Below, one piece after another: positions 44,508-57,055 of a DNA stretch of 64,000 bases. A program made the position numbers and the translations under genes. Origin of the DNA: Kappaphycus alvarezii (lineage: Eukaryota > Rhodophyta > Florideophyceae > Gigartinales > Solieriaceae); contig NADL03000640.1 in the NCBI GenBank assembly GCA_002205965.3, forward strand, positions 372,001 to 436,000, in the 5' to 3' direction. The notes beneath the pieces are model-generated. The model was not told the DNA's origin and made no database searches. It saw only the letters and a program-made list of their open reading frames with translations. How positions within the stretch are numbered: the stretch's first letter is position 1; every line of letters starts with the position of its first letter.

Positions 44508-45722
44508 CCCCCCGCTTGCCAAAGGCGTGCCACGAAATCAGGCGTAAATACAGTAACAAGAAGAGAATGGTGGATGACAGTGGAAGGCATGCGACGGTCA
44601 ACTTTGACTTCAGCTTGGTTGGCTCGGAACTCAGTTCGGTGGTAGAAGGTCATGCCTCCTGGTAATATTTTTCTCTTGCTTAAGCTGAGTGTCGGGTCTA
44701 GCCGAGCGCGAATCTTAATTAACAATAGCATAGATGACACGTGATCGTAAGTAGAAGGAATGCAGTGCTCACATAGACAGAGAATGGACGGAAGATAGGA
44801 AAAGATGTAGATTTCGGAAAGACAAGAAGTTCGAAGTCCAATGCTGACTCTACAAATCCAAATCTATTCCCAGTGAACTCTCTTCCGAAGGATCCATTGG
44901 TTCAGTTGGAGGTTAAGAAATCCGTTCTGGATGGTATCGCGGAACAATGCATGGCTCATCGGCTTTGTCAAACTATACGCAATATTTTTAGAGCATCAAT
45001 TAAATCGAATATCCAAGATAAGTCCATCGCGAAATATTTCTCGGGGAGCTGCAATATCTAGCATCACTCGTTTCTTCGGTGTTCTTTAGCCCTTACTGAT
45101 CACATCAAACTAGCAATTACTGTCTGTGAAGAGCTGAAATAGTATCTGATTGTTGAATACTGCAGCTAGATCAAGTGAGTAGGTCAGAGCGAGATCGAAC
45201 ATGTCGCTAAAGGCAATAACCTACTCGTCATAACTGAACGTGTTAAGCGGCGAGCTTTGTATGATTTGAAACAGGTTGGTACCGCTGTTCCGCTTTCATC
45301 CCACAAGAAGACTAATGGACAAGCTGAGAAGAAAGGTTTTCCTTGTTAGCAAAGAATGCGTCTGAAAAACCAATACTACAAATGCTCTCGACTTTTAGCT
45401 TCGGGATAAGAAGGCAAATCGGATTCTAGATGGCATAACGGATCGCCTTGTTTAGTCTGCGAATTATTGAAGCCTGATTTTCTTGAAATTGGGCATCAGT
45501 GACTTTTGCGAGCTGAGATCTCTCAAAGAGAAAGTCTTGCATAGACTACGCTAGCCAAGAAAGTCTCATTGTCATAGACCTAAATTGACCGAAGGATGCA
45601 TACAGAAGAATTTTTTCGAGTTTAGGTAGGTACCCCTTTTGATTGATGACAATGGTGCCATGCTTGAGACGATTGATGCGAAATCCAATGAAATCGAAGA
45701 GAATAGAAGATTGCTCCTTCAC

Positions 45723-46220
45723 CTAGAAATTCTCTTTAGTTTTCTGAAAGAGATCCCATAACTCTGAGCTTCCGCTACGAATCAAATTGTCAACATAGCC
45801 TTTGCTAAGCCCTGATAAGCAGCATTCAGTTTTCAGGTAGTACAGACCTGGGTCGACCCGAAACGGTGTCATCCTAAGGTCCTTTATGTGATTTTGGTCT
45901 ATTGTGACATGACATAAGTCACAGGAATTACTTAGGCCATACAATCGACGAAGTAAATTGAAGCATTGCTAAGATTTCAGCTCAAACTCTGGTGTAGGGT
46001 CCTTGATGATTATATTTCTTCAGAGAAGCTCGCTGGATCGGAGGTATTCTTGGGTAATGTCTGCTGTCCAAGTTTTGAATCCAAGTATTTGCGCTATTGC
46101 ACGGAGAAGCCATACGGATGCGGGCTGCACTGTGGTCGATACATGAACCATCATGTTCTTGGGTTTATCCCTATGAGCTCCGATCACATAACCTGCCTTG
46201 AACTTCGTTTTCCCGTCCAA
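45723..46220 (-). pseudogene. copia reverse transcriptase remnant
   Basis: KFKAGYVIGAHRDKPKNMMV and WTADITQEYLRS match the N-terminal part of copia reverse transcriptase (KAR-x-V-x-x-GHRD, WT-x-D-x-TQAYLQS). GLYYLKTECCLSGLSKGYVD near 45850-45800 is a further downstream piece. No intact catalytic YxDD was found. The sequence from 45.7 to 44.5 kb is too decayed to follow. Confidence 0.7.
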
Positions 46221-46628
46221 GGTCTACTTTATGTAAAGATGAATCTAACAGGGAGACATTTTTTGTGTCTAGGATATCTTTCTTCAATAAACCTGGAAAG
46301 TTCCTCCACAGAGAAGAACTTTAATCTCCTTGCGAACTGCCTGATTCATTTCAGGACTTTACGAACGTTCATCCCTAGGGTCAAGAGTCTCTTTAGAAAA
46401 TAAGAGGTCATCCTCTGGAGTCACGAAAGTGTGGATTGCGCGCTCAAGGTCGCAGAGGAAGGAATGAGACAGATCGAAAGGATACATGTAGGATTTCACC
46501 TGCGCTAAACCGAATGGTCGCGGCTGGCTCTCTTGGGATTCGAGTACGAAGACTAGCTTCTTGTCGTAGTCTACTGCTAAAAATTCATAAGGGCCGATCC
46601 GTTCCCCTACCTTGTTCGCGACGACCTT

Positions 46629-47700
46629 TTATCGATACATAAGTACCTTGTCACCGAGGTGGTATATGCGATCGCTGGCGGAAGGAATTTCGTGGTTTAG
46701 GGAACGCCTGAGCTTGAGTTCAGCCATTTGGCTCTCCATATCCTCGCGAGCAGTGACAGCGAATTTAGCCAGTGTTTGTAAATTGGAACGGCTTGATCTT
46801 GGCTTAGATACTGTCGAGATCTGTGGGTACTCTCCGAAAATGAGGGCGGAAGGTACAAATACTTCCTCGCCAAGCGTGTCTTTCATCGCCTTGACGGACA
46901 AAGCAAGCGCTAAATGCTTGTCAGCATCAGGTTGGGAGATCATGATTTTCCTGAATGTATTGCGCAGAGGTTCATGATATCGTTCTACGATTCCCAGGCT
47001 GTAAAGTGCTTCCACGTCAGTGTTTTTTACTTCAAAATCGGCGATACGGGCCAAATGAATTAATTTTGGGCCGAGTTGTGACCCCTGTGTGGCAGGCCTG
47101 TATATACTGCAACCCAGAATTCGAGGAGGGTCGTCCAAATGAATTATGTTGATACAGACAGAAGAAATCACGCGGGGACAAAACGCGTGGCCTCATCAAC
47201 GATGTGAAAAATAGCATCACTATTGATATACATGATATCAAGTATAATACTTTCGGTGAAGCGATGGTGTTCAGCACCAAGTGTCACGCGGAAACGGTTA
47301 GGGGACCGCTGAATTCGAGGACAAGGGTCACAGCGCTTTGAAATCTCTTTCAAAGGTGAAAATGTCTCCGGTCTGGCTTCTTCCAGTCTGGCGCGCTTGA
47401 TAAGGTTGACAAGTTTAGAGGTGCTTGGATGGAAGAACTAACGGTACAATCTGCTCAGCTGAGTCTTTGTTAAGAATTATTCCTTTGGTACGTTCATCCA
47501 GTCGTCAATATAATAGACCTTAGCTTCCTGTGTGTTGTGGAGAACGCGCTTAAACAACCGATTGGAAACGGCCCATGGGTTTTTCGATTCGCTGTTCATA
47601 ACATCAAGTCCATGAAGAGCTGGTATATCCGCTGCCACTATATCCAGTTCTACATGTACTGGGGGTATTCCAGGAGGCATATGTAGTTGAATAGAGATTC
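46629..47700 (-). pseudogene. copia protease and integrase remnants
   Basis: HVELDIVAADIPALHGLDVM (about 47600) resembles the aspartic-protease end of copia polyproteins. FTESIILDIMYI and IFHIVDEATRF (about 47180-47260) are the start of the integrase core. LYSLGIVERYHEPLRNTFRK (about 46950-47010) is the H/N-x-x-G-x-VER-x-H-x-x-L region with the third catalytic glutamate, followed by PSALIFGEYPQ. The expected D-x-G segment before it is altered (ATQGSQLGPK), so the integrase is inactive. Confidence 0.75.
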
Positions 47701-48108
47701 GACCGGGAGAATCGAAAGTGGCGTCCGCGAAACGTAATCTATGGTTTGAGGGGAATATTTTCGACTGTGGCAGCCGATTTTTTCCAGGATGCAGTTTAGC
47801 TCCTTGCGCAGAGTGACATATCTAGGGGCTCTAATATCGCATAAAATCCCAAGCGGACGATTAGATGCTGTTTCCATACGATTTTCGCCCACATATACGT
47901 TTGACATGTTAATTTCGACCTTATCATTCGATAGTTGCCGGCAGTGTTTTCTCTGGCGACACAGACGTGGATCTATATCGTCCCGCCCCTGAGACGAGAA
48001 TACGTTTCATAGTTCAACGAGTGTGAATCCTTCATTCATTGCTGTACTTTTGTGGGCAAGGAGTATTTCACTCTCTACTGAATCAATGAAGCTCGATTTA
48101 CCGTAATA

Positions 48109-49775
48109 TTACGTCAAGTGGGTTCCTAGTGCTTGATCATACTCAAAGATGCTATTGCCAGTAGAACTTGAACCTAGGATTGAATACAATGCAACGAGTT
48201 CATCGTTCGCAGTTTGAAACATTTCTTGTTCGCTCTTAGCAAAGTCGATATTTTCACGGATGGAGTCCTTTTCTCCCTTAATGAAATGCGCCAAGACGTG
48301 TTCGGAAGATTCCAAATTTCTAATGCGTTGACGCGCGTATTCCGCGATGTCTTTCGGGTCGCATTTATGAGTACGAGTCGAATGAGGAGTGCCACAATTG
48401 TAACATTATTTTCCATAGTTGCGATTTTCATGGACGTTCCGGCGGCGAAAGCTCGAGTTGGACGAATTCGGTCTTGAATTATTTCGATTTATGTAGCGAG
48501 GATCACGTCCATATCGCATATGGTTGGTCTCAAATTCACTTTGTACATCGACTAAACCTGTAAACTGGAGGAGATTTCTCTTGTCTTCTTCTAAGGTAAG
48601 GGTCTGAATTTGGCGGTGACGCTGGAGGGATTCGTGAAGAGAGGTGAAGAAATTATTAAACTTAAGATCAAGGGTTGTGACCTTCTTGACAGGGAATAGG
48701 ACCAATGCAAAAATTCCAAAGCGGTGACAGCCTTTGTAAGGTAGTCAATTTTGTGGGCATCATCGCTGAATGCCTTGGGATACTGAGGGGAGAGTTCATT
48801 GATAACATCAATGCTTATTTTAAGTCCTTCAGAGACATCGGTTATCCCTTTTGAATATTTAAACGAAAGAAGGCGAACAGTTTCCAATGTTCCCTTTACG
48901 CGTAGTCTCCTCGCATCACTGCTATATTCTTCAAGCATAACCTTAAATTTAGAGTTCTAGGTCATGTTTGGCGTGCAGTTGTTGAATTAAAGTCTTCTGG
49001 CGGGTCTATCAAATATATGCAACAACTTGTTAGCCTTTTGCATATCACATAAACTGTTCTACTCGGTGGATCTCGAAAAGCTTCGACGTATCATTGATAT
49101 CGAGCTTGATGTTTACGCTCAACTGGTTATCTTTGAATAGATTCACTATGAACATTGTCTTGCTGGAATCTTCTGCATCGGACGTGCGGGTGTTCCCATG
49201 GGAACCTCTCGGATTCACTGGGGGAGTTGATGGAATTTCAGGACTGCGGATTATTTGGTAAGAGACGGGGCGGCATGGGTGATCCGGATACATAGGAACG
49301 GGTCATAGGGAGTGATTCTTTCACGCGTTTACAATTTGCCGGCTTACCCCTAAGTCGCATCCAGGAAAATGTGCCATCCAAATTGCATCATTTTTCGCAA
49401 ATCGGTAATATCTACAGGAGATCCAATGTTTTCGTCCACATATCGTTCCGGTATGTGGTAGAACGAGAAGTGACTCGATAGGTCATACATATAATAGACA
49501 GTGAACAAGGGCAGCCGAAAAAACTCCGGGTTAAGGATGTACTGTGGCGGTGGCAGAAGTTTGGCAAGATGGGCTTGGACGAATTCCTGCTCTGTTAGTT
49601 CGAACGAAGACGTGGCGGAGTCGGGGGCTTCATCTTCGGGGCCATAAACTTCCAACATAGATTTAGAGGCGTCGAGCCGCATCTTTGATAGAGGATACTG
49701 AATTGACGAAATCATGATTTTCTTGAGGATCTTGTCGGCCTTTGACTTGAACGCGGTGCCAGTAGTTGGTGCCAT
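48109..49775 (-). pseudogene. copia gag
   Basis: ATG 49775 begins a gag-like protein (MAPTTGTAFKSKADKILKKI). Further down, EYSSDARRLRVKGTLETVRL and VINELSPQYPKAFSDDAHKI are capsid-like segments. A zinc-knuckle-like CYNCGTPHSTRTHKC with non-canonical spacing lies at about 48370-48412. Frames change several times, so this is not a functional protein. It was identified from its position and from resemblance to copia gag proteins. Confidence 0.6.
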
Positions 49776-49865
49776 GGCGTTGTATTATGTTGTTCAACAA
49801 AATAAAAGAGAGCAGAGTATCTTGGATGGAGGAACGTAAGAAGAATTGCTGTACATCAGGATTGT

Positions 49866-50212
49866 TGTGGAACCCTGTTCTTATGCAGCGCGACAAATTG
49901 CTATACAATCAACAATTTTAGTCGCAACGCAATTTTCCTGAAAGCAAAAAGATCGGCAATTTTTGTGAAAGCAAGAAGATCGGTTGGATTTCATCGGGAA
50001 GTGTCAAAGCAGTGAACGCTGGTGAAAGTGGCGAACGGTGTCGTCTAGAGTGCTTAACTTCTCAATATTATAATCCTACCGAGAGAAGAAAGCAAGAATT
50101 TTAGGATAGGCACTAAAACTAAATACAGTATACGTGAGAACGCGACAGGAGTCGCAGATCGACTGCGACAACGGCGTGGCAAGAACTTACAGTACTGAAC
50201 TATAAATCGACT
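49866..50212 (-). repeat. 5' LTR of the copia element
   Basis: Related to the left LTR. It contains an internal imperfect duplication of about 27 bases (49929-49981; GCAATTTT...AAGATCG twice) not found in the other copy. The terminal TG of the element is mutated here. Confidence 0.8.
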
Positions 50213-50286
50213 GTTTAAGATATTCTAAAAAAGATTCTCAGGGTGCCCTACGATCTTGCTCATCTCATCGTCCACCTCAGCGCAAA

Positions 50287-51620
50287 CTACTGTATAACGT
50301 TTTCTGGGTGAATTGTGCGAGACAACGCGACGTACAACTGGCCGTGGGAGAAGCACTCGTCGCGCAAGTCCAAGCTAAGCTGGCCGGTGAACGACTGAAC
50401 CTGTGACTTTTTGGTTGTAAGGTTAAAGCACACGATTACCGGGAACTGGGTTCTCATAACGCCATGGATGGGAAAGTTGTAGTCGCCAGGACTGAAAGGC
50501 TTGCGTGGAAGAGTGAGGCAGGCGCCGAAATTGGAGCCAGTAGCGAGGCGGAGAAAAAGCACGGACTCAGTCATGCTCTCCAAGATGTAACGGGCGCCGT
50601 TTCAGTGTCCACTTGGGGGTTAATATTGCGGAGAAGGATGACGTGGTATCCTTTCTTGATGACAAAGCGGTGATTAGCTAGTCCGGAGCCGACTGTGAGG
50701 GTGTTGAGGAGTTCGACGGAGTATCGTAGTTTGTTCTCGTTGTCGTTTTCGACCTTGTCTGCGCTAAGATACTCTCCACTGTTGCCCGGTAACTTTGCAC
50801 CTACAATGATGTTTTATCTCTTGGAGATGTAAGTTCTTGGTTGTGAGTACTGCGCGTCCAATGATCCATGCTTCTTCGGTATAGTATGATTCCACGTTGT
50901 CGAAGATAGCGTAGCAGATGGCTCGGATGTCATGCATGATGGCGATTGAGGGTGGTAGGGGAACTCTGCTGCCACTTTTGGTTGCGAGGCGTCCTTCTCT
51001 GACTTGAAGCAAGTAGTATAGAAACTGGAGTGCACATTTATCAGCGCTGGGATCTTTTTGGAGTGCAGTGATGCGCATTTTCTCAGTGAAATGCTGGGTA
51101 TTGAAGATTACAAAGAGTGAGGAGGAGCGAACGCAGACATGGACGATCTGAGCTCTTGAACCATGCAGAAAAACGGGGAGTATCTGTCGAAAGTATCCAG
51201 AAAACAGGACAAACTTCCCGCCGAATGATGGTTTTGTTCCCATCATATTGTGGAAAGTACAGTAGACAGCGTCGATGCAAAAGCAATTGCACATGATTAC
51301 CTTGTCGACTAGATGGACTTGTCGGAGGTGTTTTGTGGGGTTGGAGGTGCTTGAGATGTTGCAAGTACTTTCTTTACTGCATGGAATAGGTATCCTGACG
51401 GTAGAGTGGACAGTACGTCCGTTATCTAGTAGTTGAGCTGCGACGGCGGAAATGGGGACGGCTGTAACTCTTTTGCCACGCATTTGAAGGAATGATTAGA
51501 TAGTTCTGGTGACGAAAGGCTTGCCAGTGCCTTCTGGAGCACCGAGAAAAAAAACAGGCGAGTTGTTGGTTGAAAGGCTGTGAAGGAGGAGTTTTAGATG
51601 AAGCGGCGCCGTTAAGATTA
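50287..51620 (-). pseudogene. Helitron Pif1-type helicase
   Basis: A Walker A-like FFLGAPEGTGKPFVTRTI has P where the nucleotide-binding motif needs T/S. AAQLLDNGRTVHSTVRIPIP and FGGKFVLFSGYFRQILPVFL (Walker B/motif III region, the usual D altered to Y) follow. The C-terminal piece FPVIVCFNLTTKKSQVQSFT, then FSHGQLYVALSRTIHPENVI, is a typical Helitron/Pif1 ending. These substitutions and the frame breaks argue against activity. Confidence 0.85.
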
Positions 51621-52480
51621 AATGCAGAGACTCTTTCGATGACTGCACCGACAAATTGATCGAAGTAATGACGCTGGACTTCATTGAAATGGGAGATAGC
51701 AGCGTAGATTTCTTGCTGAACTTGCTCTGGATCTCCTTCAGTGGAGGGTACTTGGAGTGGCTGTAAGTCGTCGAGAAATGCGGGGAGTCCAAAGTCGTGC
51801 AGTGTTTGTTTGGTAAAGTCTTGAAGGTAGGTGTTTATCTGAGGAGTTCGTAGGCGGTGGCTGCTTCAGTAGACGGCGTGGTGGTTCTCGAGATGGACAT
51901 CCAGGCCCACGACTGGTGGACCGCGGTAGACGGTGTCAAAGGCGAGGAGGCTTCACACGCTCTCCGAGGCAGAGATTTACCTTGCGTCCTGTAATTTAGC
52001 GATCTCGTCGTGGCACTGATTGTAGTTGATGAGCTCGACGGTGACGCGGTCTTTACCCTTGCAGACATACTTGAAGAGGTACTAGATGCCGATGTCGCGG
52101 GAGAGGCAGAGCTCGGTGTTGACGTGGCAGGAGAACATCCTAGAGATGCCTGGGATTTAAGAGACGCCCCAGGAGTTTTCGATGGTCATTGTGACGGATC
52201 TATTGCCGACGCGACAGGGTCTCTGGACTTTTTCGCCGCCACTTTGGGGTGCTCTTCGCCTGTAGGAGACATAGTAGTCGTTTTCGCCCCTGCCTGTGTC
52301 GTCCATGAACTTCTTGGGGAAGCCTTTGGTGCAGAAGCCTTGTTCGTTGTTGCAGACTGCATCAGGGTTGCGCATACTACAGGGAGTGTGTATTGCGTTC
52401 TTGAGGACAACATATCAGAGCTGGGGGTCTGTGGGCGGTGGGATCTCTGTGGATATGATCTGGTCAACGTTGAGAGGACC

Positions 52481-53392
52481 CTAGAGGCGTTGTTTGGCTG
52501 CACGATCGAGGAAGAAGATGCAGTGGGCGTGCAGGAGGTCGCGCTTCTGGAACTCGATGACGCTGACGTGTGTGATGACTTGTCCGAAGTACTGCTCTTC
52601 TGTGATAAACTGCATCAGGATGCGGAGTTTGACGTGGAAGACTCGGGTGCAGAGGTCTGTTCTATCTTGGGCGAGCTGGCCTGGGGCGAGGGCGCTGGTG
52701 ATCTTTGGCCACTGGGGGTTAAAGGTGACAGTGAAGAAGATGTCTGGGTGTCCGTTGTCGTTGGAGATAGCTATGGTGTCTTGAAGCTTCTGTCGTACGT
52801 AGCGATCGTTTCCAATGTGATTTGAGGGCAGAATGAAGAGTCTGCCAGCTCGAAAGACGTCTGCTTCGTCTTGCATGCGTCGTGAGTTTCAGAGAGACTT
52901 GCAGAGGAAGCTGTAGTCGGAATCAAGAAGTCTCTGCTGGTGTCCGCGGAGGTAGGAGAGCTTCCCGGTCTCTGCCTTTGCGTATTGGTCGACAAAGTAC
53001 TGCTGGAAGAGGAGGCCGGTATGCAGGATGGTGCTGGACTCGGAATATAGATGGAATAACTTGTAGGCGTAGAAAATCTTTGGGCTGATCCTGGGGCGGC
53101 TGCTTTCGGGTGTGGGAGCTGGTTGGCGCAGCTCGGGATTCCAGCTGTCTCGTCCGTTGGGGAAGAGAAGGACGTAGGACAGAAGGTCGAAGGAGCGGTG
53201 GTTGACGGAGACGGTGTTGAGTGCTTTGTTGCTATTTGTGTTGAGGGATCCGCGGCGATGCACCACGATGTCTCTCCTGCTTACCTCGCCGTCCTCGATT
53301 CTAAGAATGATTGCGGCTATCTGTACGCTTGCTGGAGCGGTGAAGGCACCTCTGTGGGCAGTGAAGGGCCGTCTGTCTGCGAGTATAGCCAT
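52481..53392 (-). pseudogene. Helitron HUH replication-initiator domain
   Basis: FDLLSYVLLFPNGRDSWNPE and HTGLLFQQYFVDQYAKAETG match the Helitron_like_N opening. After a frame change, NGHPDIFFTVTFNPQWPKIT, then DRTDLCTRVFHVKLRILMQF and VIEFQKRDLLHAHCIFFLDR match its core. The HxH of the metal-binding HUH motif (HAH) is kept. The adjoining piece NPDAVCNNEQGFCTKGFPKK (52375-52157) follows in the same order as in intact elements. Confidence 0.85.
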
Positions 53393-53499
53393 TCTGTAGA
53401 CAGCGGGAGACTGTTATGCGATTACAAACTCCCTCAAGCAACCGGAAGGTCTGTTTGTAGGGGTTGACTTGGTGCAGCATTGACGTCAGCTCTTGTAAT

Positions 53500-54550
53500 A
53501 GGCCTAAATCAAGATTAAGAGCTGCAGCGGTTCTTTTCTGTGTCTGATCAGACGGTTTCATGGATGTACACGGACGCAAAAGAAGGACGAAGACCGACTG
53601 GAGGCATAAGGGAGCCCACTTAGTGGTGAGTACGTCCGTGCATGGTCATTGTAGGGTTAACGTTAAACGAGCCGGTTCATCGAGCGACCCACGTGGCTGT
53701 GACGGATCACATGGATAGAAGATGGTTGTTGGCGTGTATGTGCTGTTAAAAGCGTCTCTCTCGTGTGCCGATACCGGTCAGGAGCTGGCGGAGAAGGGCG
53801 GGAGGGTCAGGAGAAGGCAAGAAGGGCACTTTAAAGTTCTTCCAGCAGTTTTCAAGGAGTAGGGAAGCTGCAGAGCTTTCTTTGAGGCGTTCTCGGAGAA
53901 ATAGGAGGAAGCCGCATCTCTGGCAGGGCATGCTCATGTCGCCGATGTCGAGATATTGTGTGTGATCAAGTGCGAAGAGTCTTCTGCGCAGTGCAGCGAG
54001 GTGGCTAGCCTGCTGTCTGTTCTGAGCGGCTAGCTGATCATGTTGAGCTGCTCTTCGCTGTTAATTGGCGTCCCATTTTTGTGCTCTTCTGTTGGAAGCT
54101 TGTTGCTCATTTTCTGCCACCCTACGCTGCGCACTGTCTGGGGACCATGCTTTCTCTCCTGTGAAGTCTGGTGCACATCTGCTGTTGCTATACGCTGCGC
54201 ATTGTTCTGTCTATTTTGTTATCTTCTTGCTGTAGCTTGCTGGGCGTCTTCCCCGGCTCTACGTTCCCGAGCTATTGCAAGCCATCTTGCGTGTTGTGCT
54301 CAGCTTGCTCCTGCGTTCGCTCCGACTCTCTATCTCTTTGGTGCTGTGTCTCTTGCGCAACTCAAGCTGCTCGTTTCTGGGCCGTCATCTATGCTCTCCT
54401 TGCGGCTGCTATTTGATAGTTTGGACATCGTTCTTCCTCCTGTTGTTCCAGTGTCATTTGTGCACACCGAAACGCTGCCTGTTCCCGCACTTTCCACCGT
54501 TTTTCATCGGTGTGTGGCGGGACCATCGTGACCTCCGCACAAACCACTAG
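53500..54550 (-). pseudogene. Helitron N-terminal region
   Basis: CQRCGFLLFLRERLKESSAA, then CWKNFKVPFLPSPDPPALLR (53937-53746) match the Cys-rich start of Helitron proteins (C-x2-CGA...ER...C...GKV-x-LP). LDLGLLQELTSMLHQVNPYK (about 53510) matches the ML-x-x-x-NPY segment. Upstream, a charged stretch of R/A/E-rich repeats (54500-54000) is typical of the extreme N-terminus. Confidence 0.7.
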
Positions 54551-57055
54551 GTGGCTATTCATTCGGCCGATGAAACAATTATTTACACGGAATGGAGGGT
54601 AGTCTACCGCACAGATCGTCTAGACGTATAGCACTGAGACCCGTTGTCAGAGATTCGGTTTATTTTGCCGCACACACTGTCTGGTCGCAGAGTACAACAT
54701 GCCGTTGTCGGGGGCAGGTTCGGGTCCTTTTCGCAACTTATGTCGTTCCGAATACTACTATCATCGTGGAATCACACTTAGCTTGGCTGTTTGGATGGCG
54801 TAGAATGATGTTTTTGATGGCCTCGCAATTAGTTGATCAGAGTATCGGGAGGTGGGGCGCGAAAGTGGCAGAAACGGAGGGTGGGTACCGCAGGTTGCGG
54901 GGCCGAAAAGGTCTGGAGGGGGTTGCCAGAGAGGAGTAACATCGATGCGCCAAGGAGTGGGAAAGGGCTTGACAGCGATAATAAATTCTTGCTTTTTTTC
55001 TTAACCCTGACACTAAGGCAACAAAAAAAGCCGGATCAGTAAGCTTTCAAGTATGGTCCCGCTGCGGGCGCCAAAAGCCGGCCGGGACAGAAGTTACGTG
55101 CTACTCACATACCTTCCTTTCTCATTTCCATTTCGAAACCGCTTCCAGAAAAAACAACAATAGCAGCAGCATAAGCCACGCAACGACGGACGGACACATC
55201 GGAAAGCACACAGCACAGGCCCGGACACACAGCGGAGCGTACACACAGCGGGAAGCACGCAGCACAGGTCCTGGCAGACAGCAGGCAGCACACAGGCAGG
55301 GCATACCCCAAACGGGTACAGGGTGCTACAAAGCTGCCAGCCGCTCAAAGCACAGGCGCAGAGTGCAGCGAAGCAAGCCGCAAGAGGCAAAGCGCGGGCG
55401 GGACGGGAACGAAAGGCGGTTCTAGGCAAGAGCAAAAGGCGGAGCCGGATGGGGGGAAGGCTGAGGCGGAGACCACAGGAATTGGGAGGACTGGTGTGAT
55501 CAGCGGGTTCTGGAACAGCCTGGGCAGGATAGGGATGTACCGCAGAGTGCACATTGGCACTGTTTATATGGCGCTGGCCGTTTTCACTGGCGCGTACCTG
55601 CCTGTATGCCTGTACGCCTGGTGTCAGGCCATGGCATACAGGCCTACAGATAACATAACGAGTTGTGATTAGTGTGCTTGTTATTTTTTTCAAGCGCACC
55701 AATCACAGGGCGTTTTGCCACGGACCAACGGACACACAGACAATAGAACAACTAAATTGATAGGAAGTATTCAAATCTCCCTTCCATCACACATCCACGA
55801 CTGCAGTGTCTCAGGGATGGCCTGCATCAGAAGTCTCATCAAAAATAATCAGGAACTTCGTCTCCAGTGTACAAACAGCACGCGACTCAGTGAGCCGCTT
55901 TAAAAAATTGACAGACAAGCGCAATTATGAATCAACAGCTACTATTCCGCCGAAGATTTAGAAAGAAATGTCCGATGCGATTTTCCATCCTCCCTCGCAG
56001 AGCGGACGGCGGGATCTTCGCTTCGCTTTATGTCAAGGTCGCGAAGCGGTGAAACGGTAAAAGAAAAGAGGTGTTGTCTACACCTTGTGCTCAAATGAAC
56101 CCTTCTTTCATTGTAGACTATAGCAGTCTGAAACGATTATCTGAAGTTGTTCTCAAAATAACGTACAAGTTCTTCAAAAATAAGTTTGGGGAACTGAAGT
56201 ATATGTTGTCCAATCCGCTTCGCAATCATTTATCGACAACTTTTCAGCGGAAGGGGCAGCTAGCGCTACTATTTCGATTTTGTAGAACTATGCATCTGTG
56301 TTAGACCGGTGGTGGACATGATTGCCACGATGTGACATATTATTGATACTTTTGTACCATGGGTGTACTCATGCTGACAAAGATACGTGAAATCATGTAA
56401 TCTTCGATACTGATGAAACCGCTACGAAGCTTAAAGTATTTCTTTACTATCGACTAATGTCAGATAGTAATCTTGATTGTAGAGCGATACGTTGGTGCCC
56501 AGTGTTTCCATTCTACGTACGGCATAACATCCGAAAAAGAGGAAACCAGCACAATAGAAGCAAGACTCACAGGTGATTCGCTTTCATTCTTTCGTAAGTA
56601 GTCAAAACTTTGATACATTTTCCGCGTACCATGGTTCGGTAGTAATTCGGTATTTATAGCTGTTTCCGACCGAATTATCTTGCAGCAATGGCCGACCTTA
56701 AGTTAGAATAAAAGCAAAATGGTTCCATAATGAGTAACGGGAAAAATAAAGAAATTCAAGGGACCCCTAACTCAAATGCCTCCACCATTTGGCGAGATGT
56801 TTACAACGTGCCCAATTATAATTAAAAATCAACCAACAGTCGATGTTTCAACCGCGCTTTCACCCTAACTTAGAGCGTCTTTCCTTCCAAAATGTGGTGT
56901 GTGACCTCATTACCCCGTACGGGTCGATTTGCCCAACGCATCATAGACTGGCTGAATATGATACCTGAGTACTACCTCGGGCACTAAAGTAGTTCTTAAA
57001 CAGTAAGCAACACTGTTTTACCATTGTGAACTTAGTCTGCCAACTTTCAAGTCAA
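54551..57055. other. Gap between transposons, no gene recognised
   Basis: A minus-strand open frame at 55094-55702 is Cys/Leu-rich with internal duplications of about 49 bases (from 55200 and 55249) and is probably not a gene. From 55.9 kb composition becomes AT-rich. An inverted repeat with 11-base arms lies at 55600-55643. Nothing else can be supported; the region may hold transposon flanks. Confidence 0.4.
55600..55643. repeat. 11-bp inverted repeat (hairpin)
   Basis: GCCTGTATGCC at 55600-55610 and its exact complement GGCATACAGGC at 55633-55643, with a 22-base loop that itself contains GCCTGG/CCAGGC-like pairing. Its role is unknown; it could mark a transposon end. Confidence 0.85.

Larger units (their letters stand above)
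44191..50212 (-). mobile_element. Degenerate Ty1/copia LTR retrotransposon
   Basis: Two related LTRs in the same orientation (44191-44507 and about 49866-50212) flank a minus-strand polyprotein in the order gag, protease, integrase, reverse transcriptase, which defines Ty1/copia. Many stops and frame changes interrupt it, and the LTRs differ at many positions, so it is old and inactive. The polypurine tract AGCGGGGGG (minus strand) immediately precedes the TGTCGC start of the 3' LTR at 44507. No target-site duplication is visible: the outer flanks differ. The right end abuts the Helitron tail within about 75 bases. Confidence 0.85.
50230..54550 (-). mobile_element. Degenerate autonomous Helitron (Rep-helicase)
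   Basis: The minus strand carries, in order, the N-terminal region of a Helitron protein (about 54530-53500), the Helitron_like_N/HUH replication-initiator domain (53392-52481), a linker, and a Pif1-type helicase (51600-50250). Each domain sits in a different frame with stops, so it is a pseudogene. I could not identify the 5' TC end or the 3' hairpin plus CTRR end; the 3' side runs into the copia LTR. Long open frames on the opposite strand (for example 52010-52825) are mirrors of this element. Confidence 0.85.

Noticed and set aside
52010-52825. 271-codon plus-strand frame rich in V, D and E
   Set aside because: It is the exact complement of the Helitron replication-initiator region, which carries recognisable motifs on the minus strand.
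54040-54531. 163-codon hydrophobic plus-strand frame that looks like a membrane protein
   Set aside because: The complement is the charged R/A/E-rich N-terminus of the Helitron protein; complements of such codons give hydrophobic residues.
55094-55702. Cys-rich 202-codon minus-strand frame as a secreted Cys-rich protein
   Set aside because: It is built from imperfect 49-base duplications in transposon-flanking DNA and lacks a convincing signal peptide or spacing pattern.
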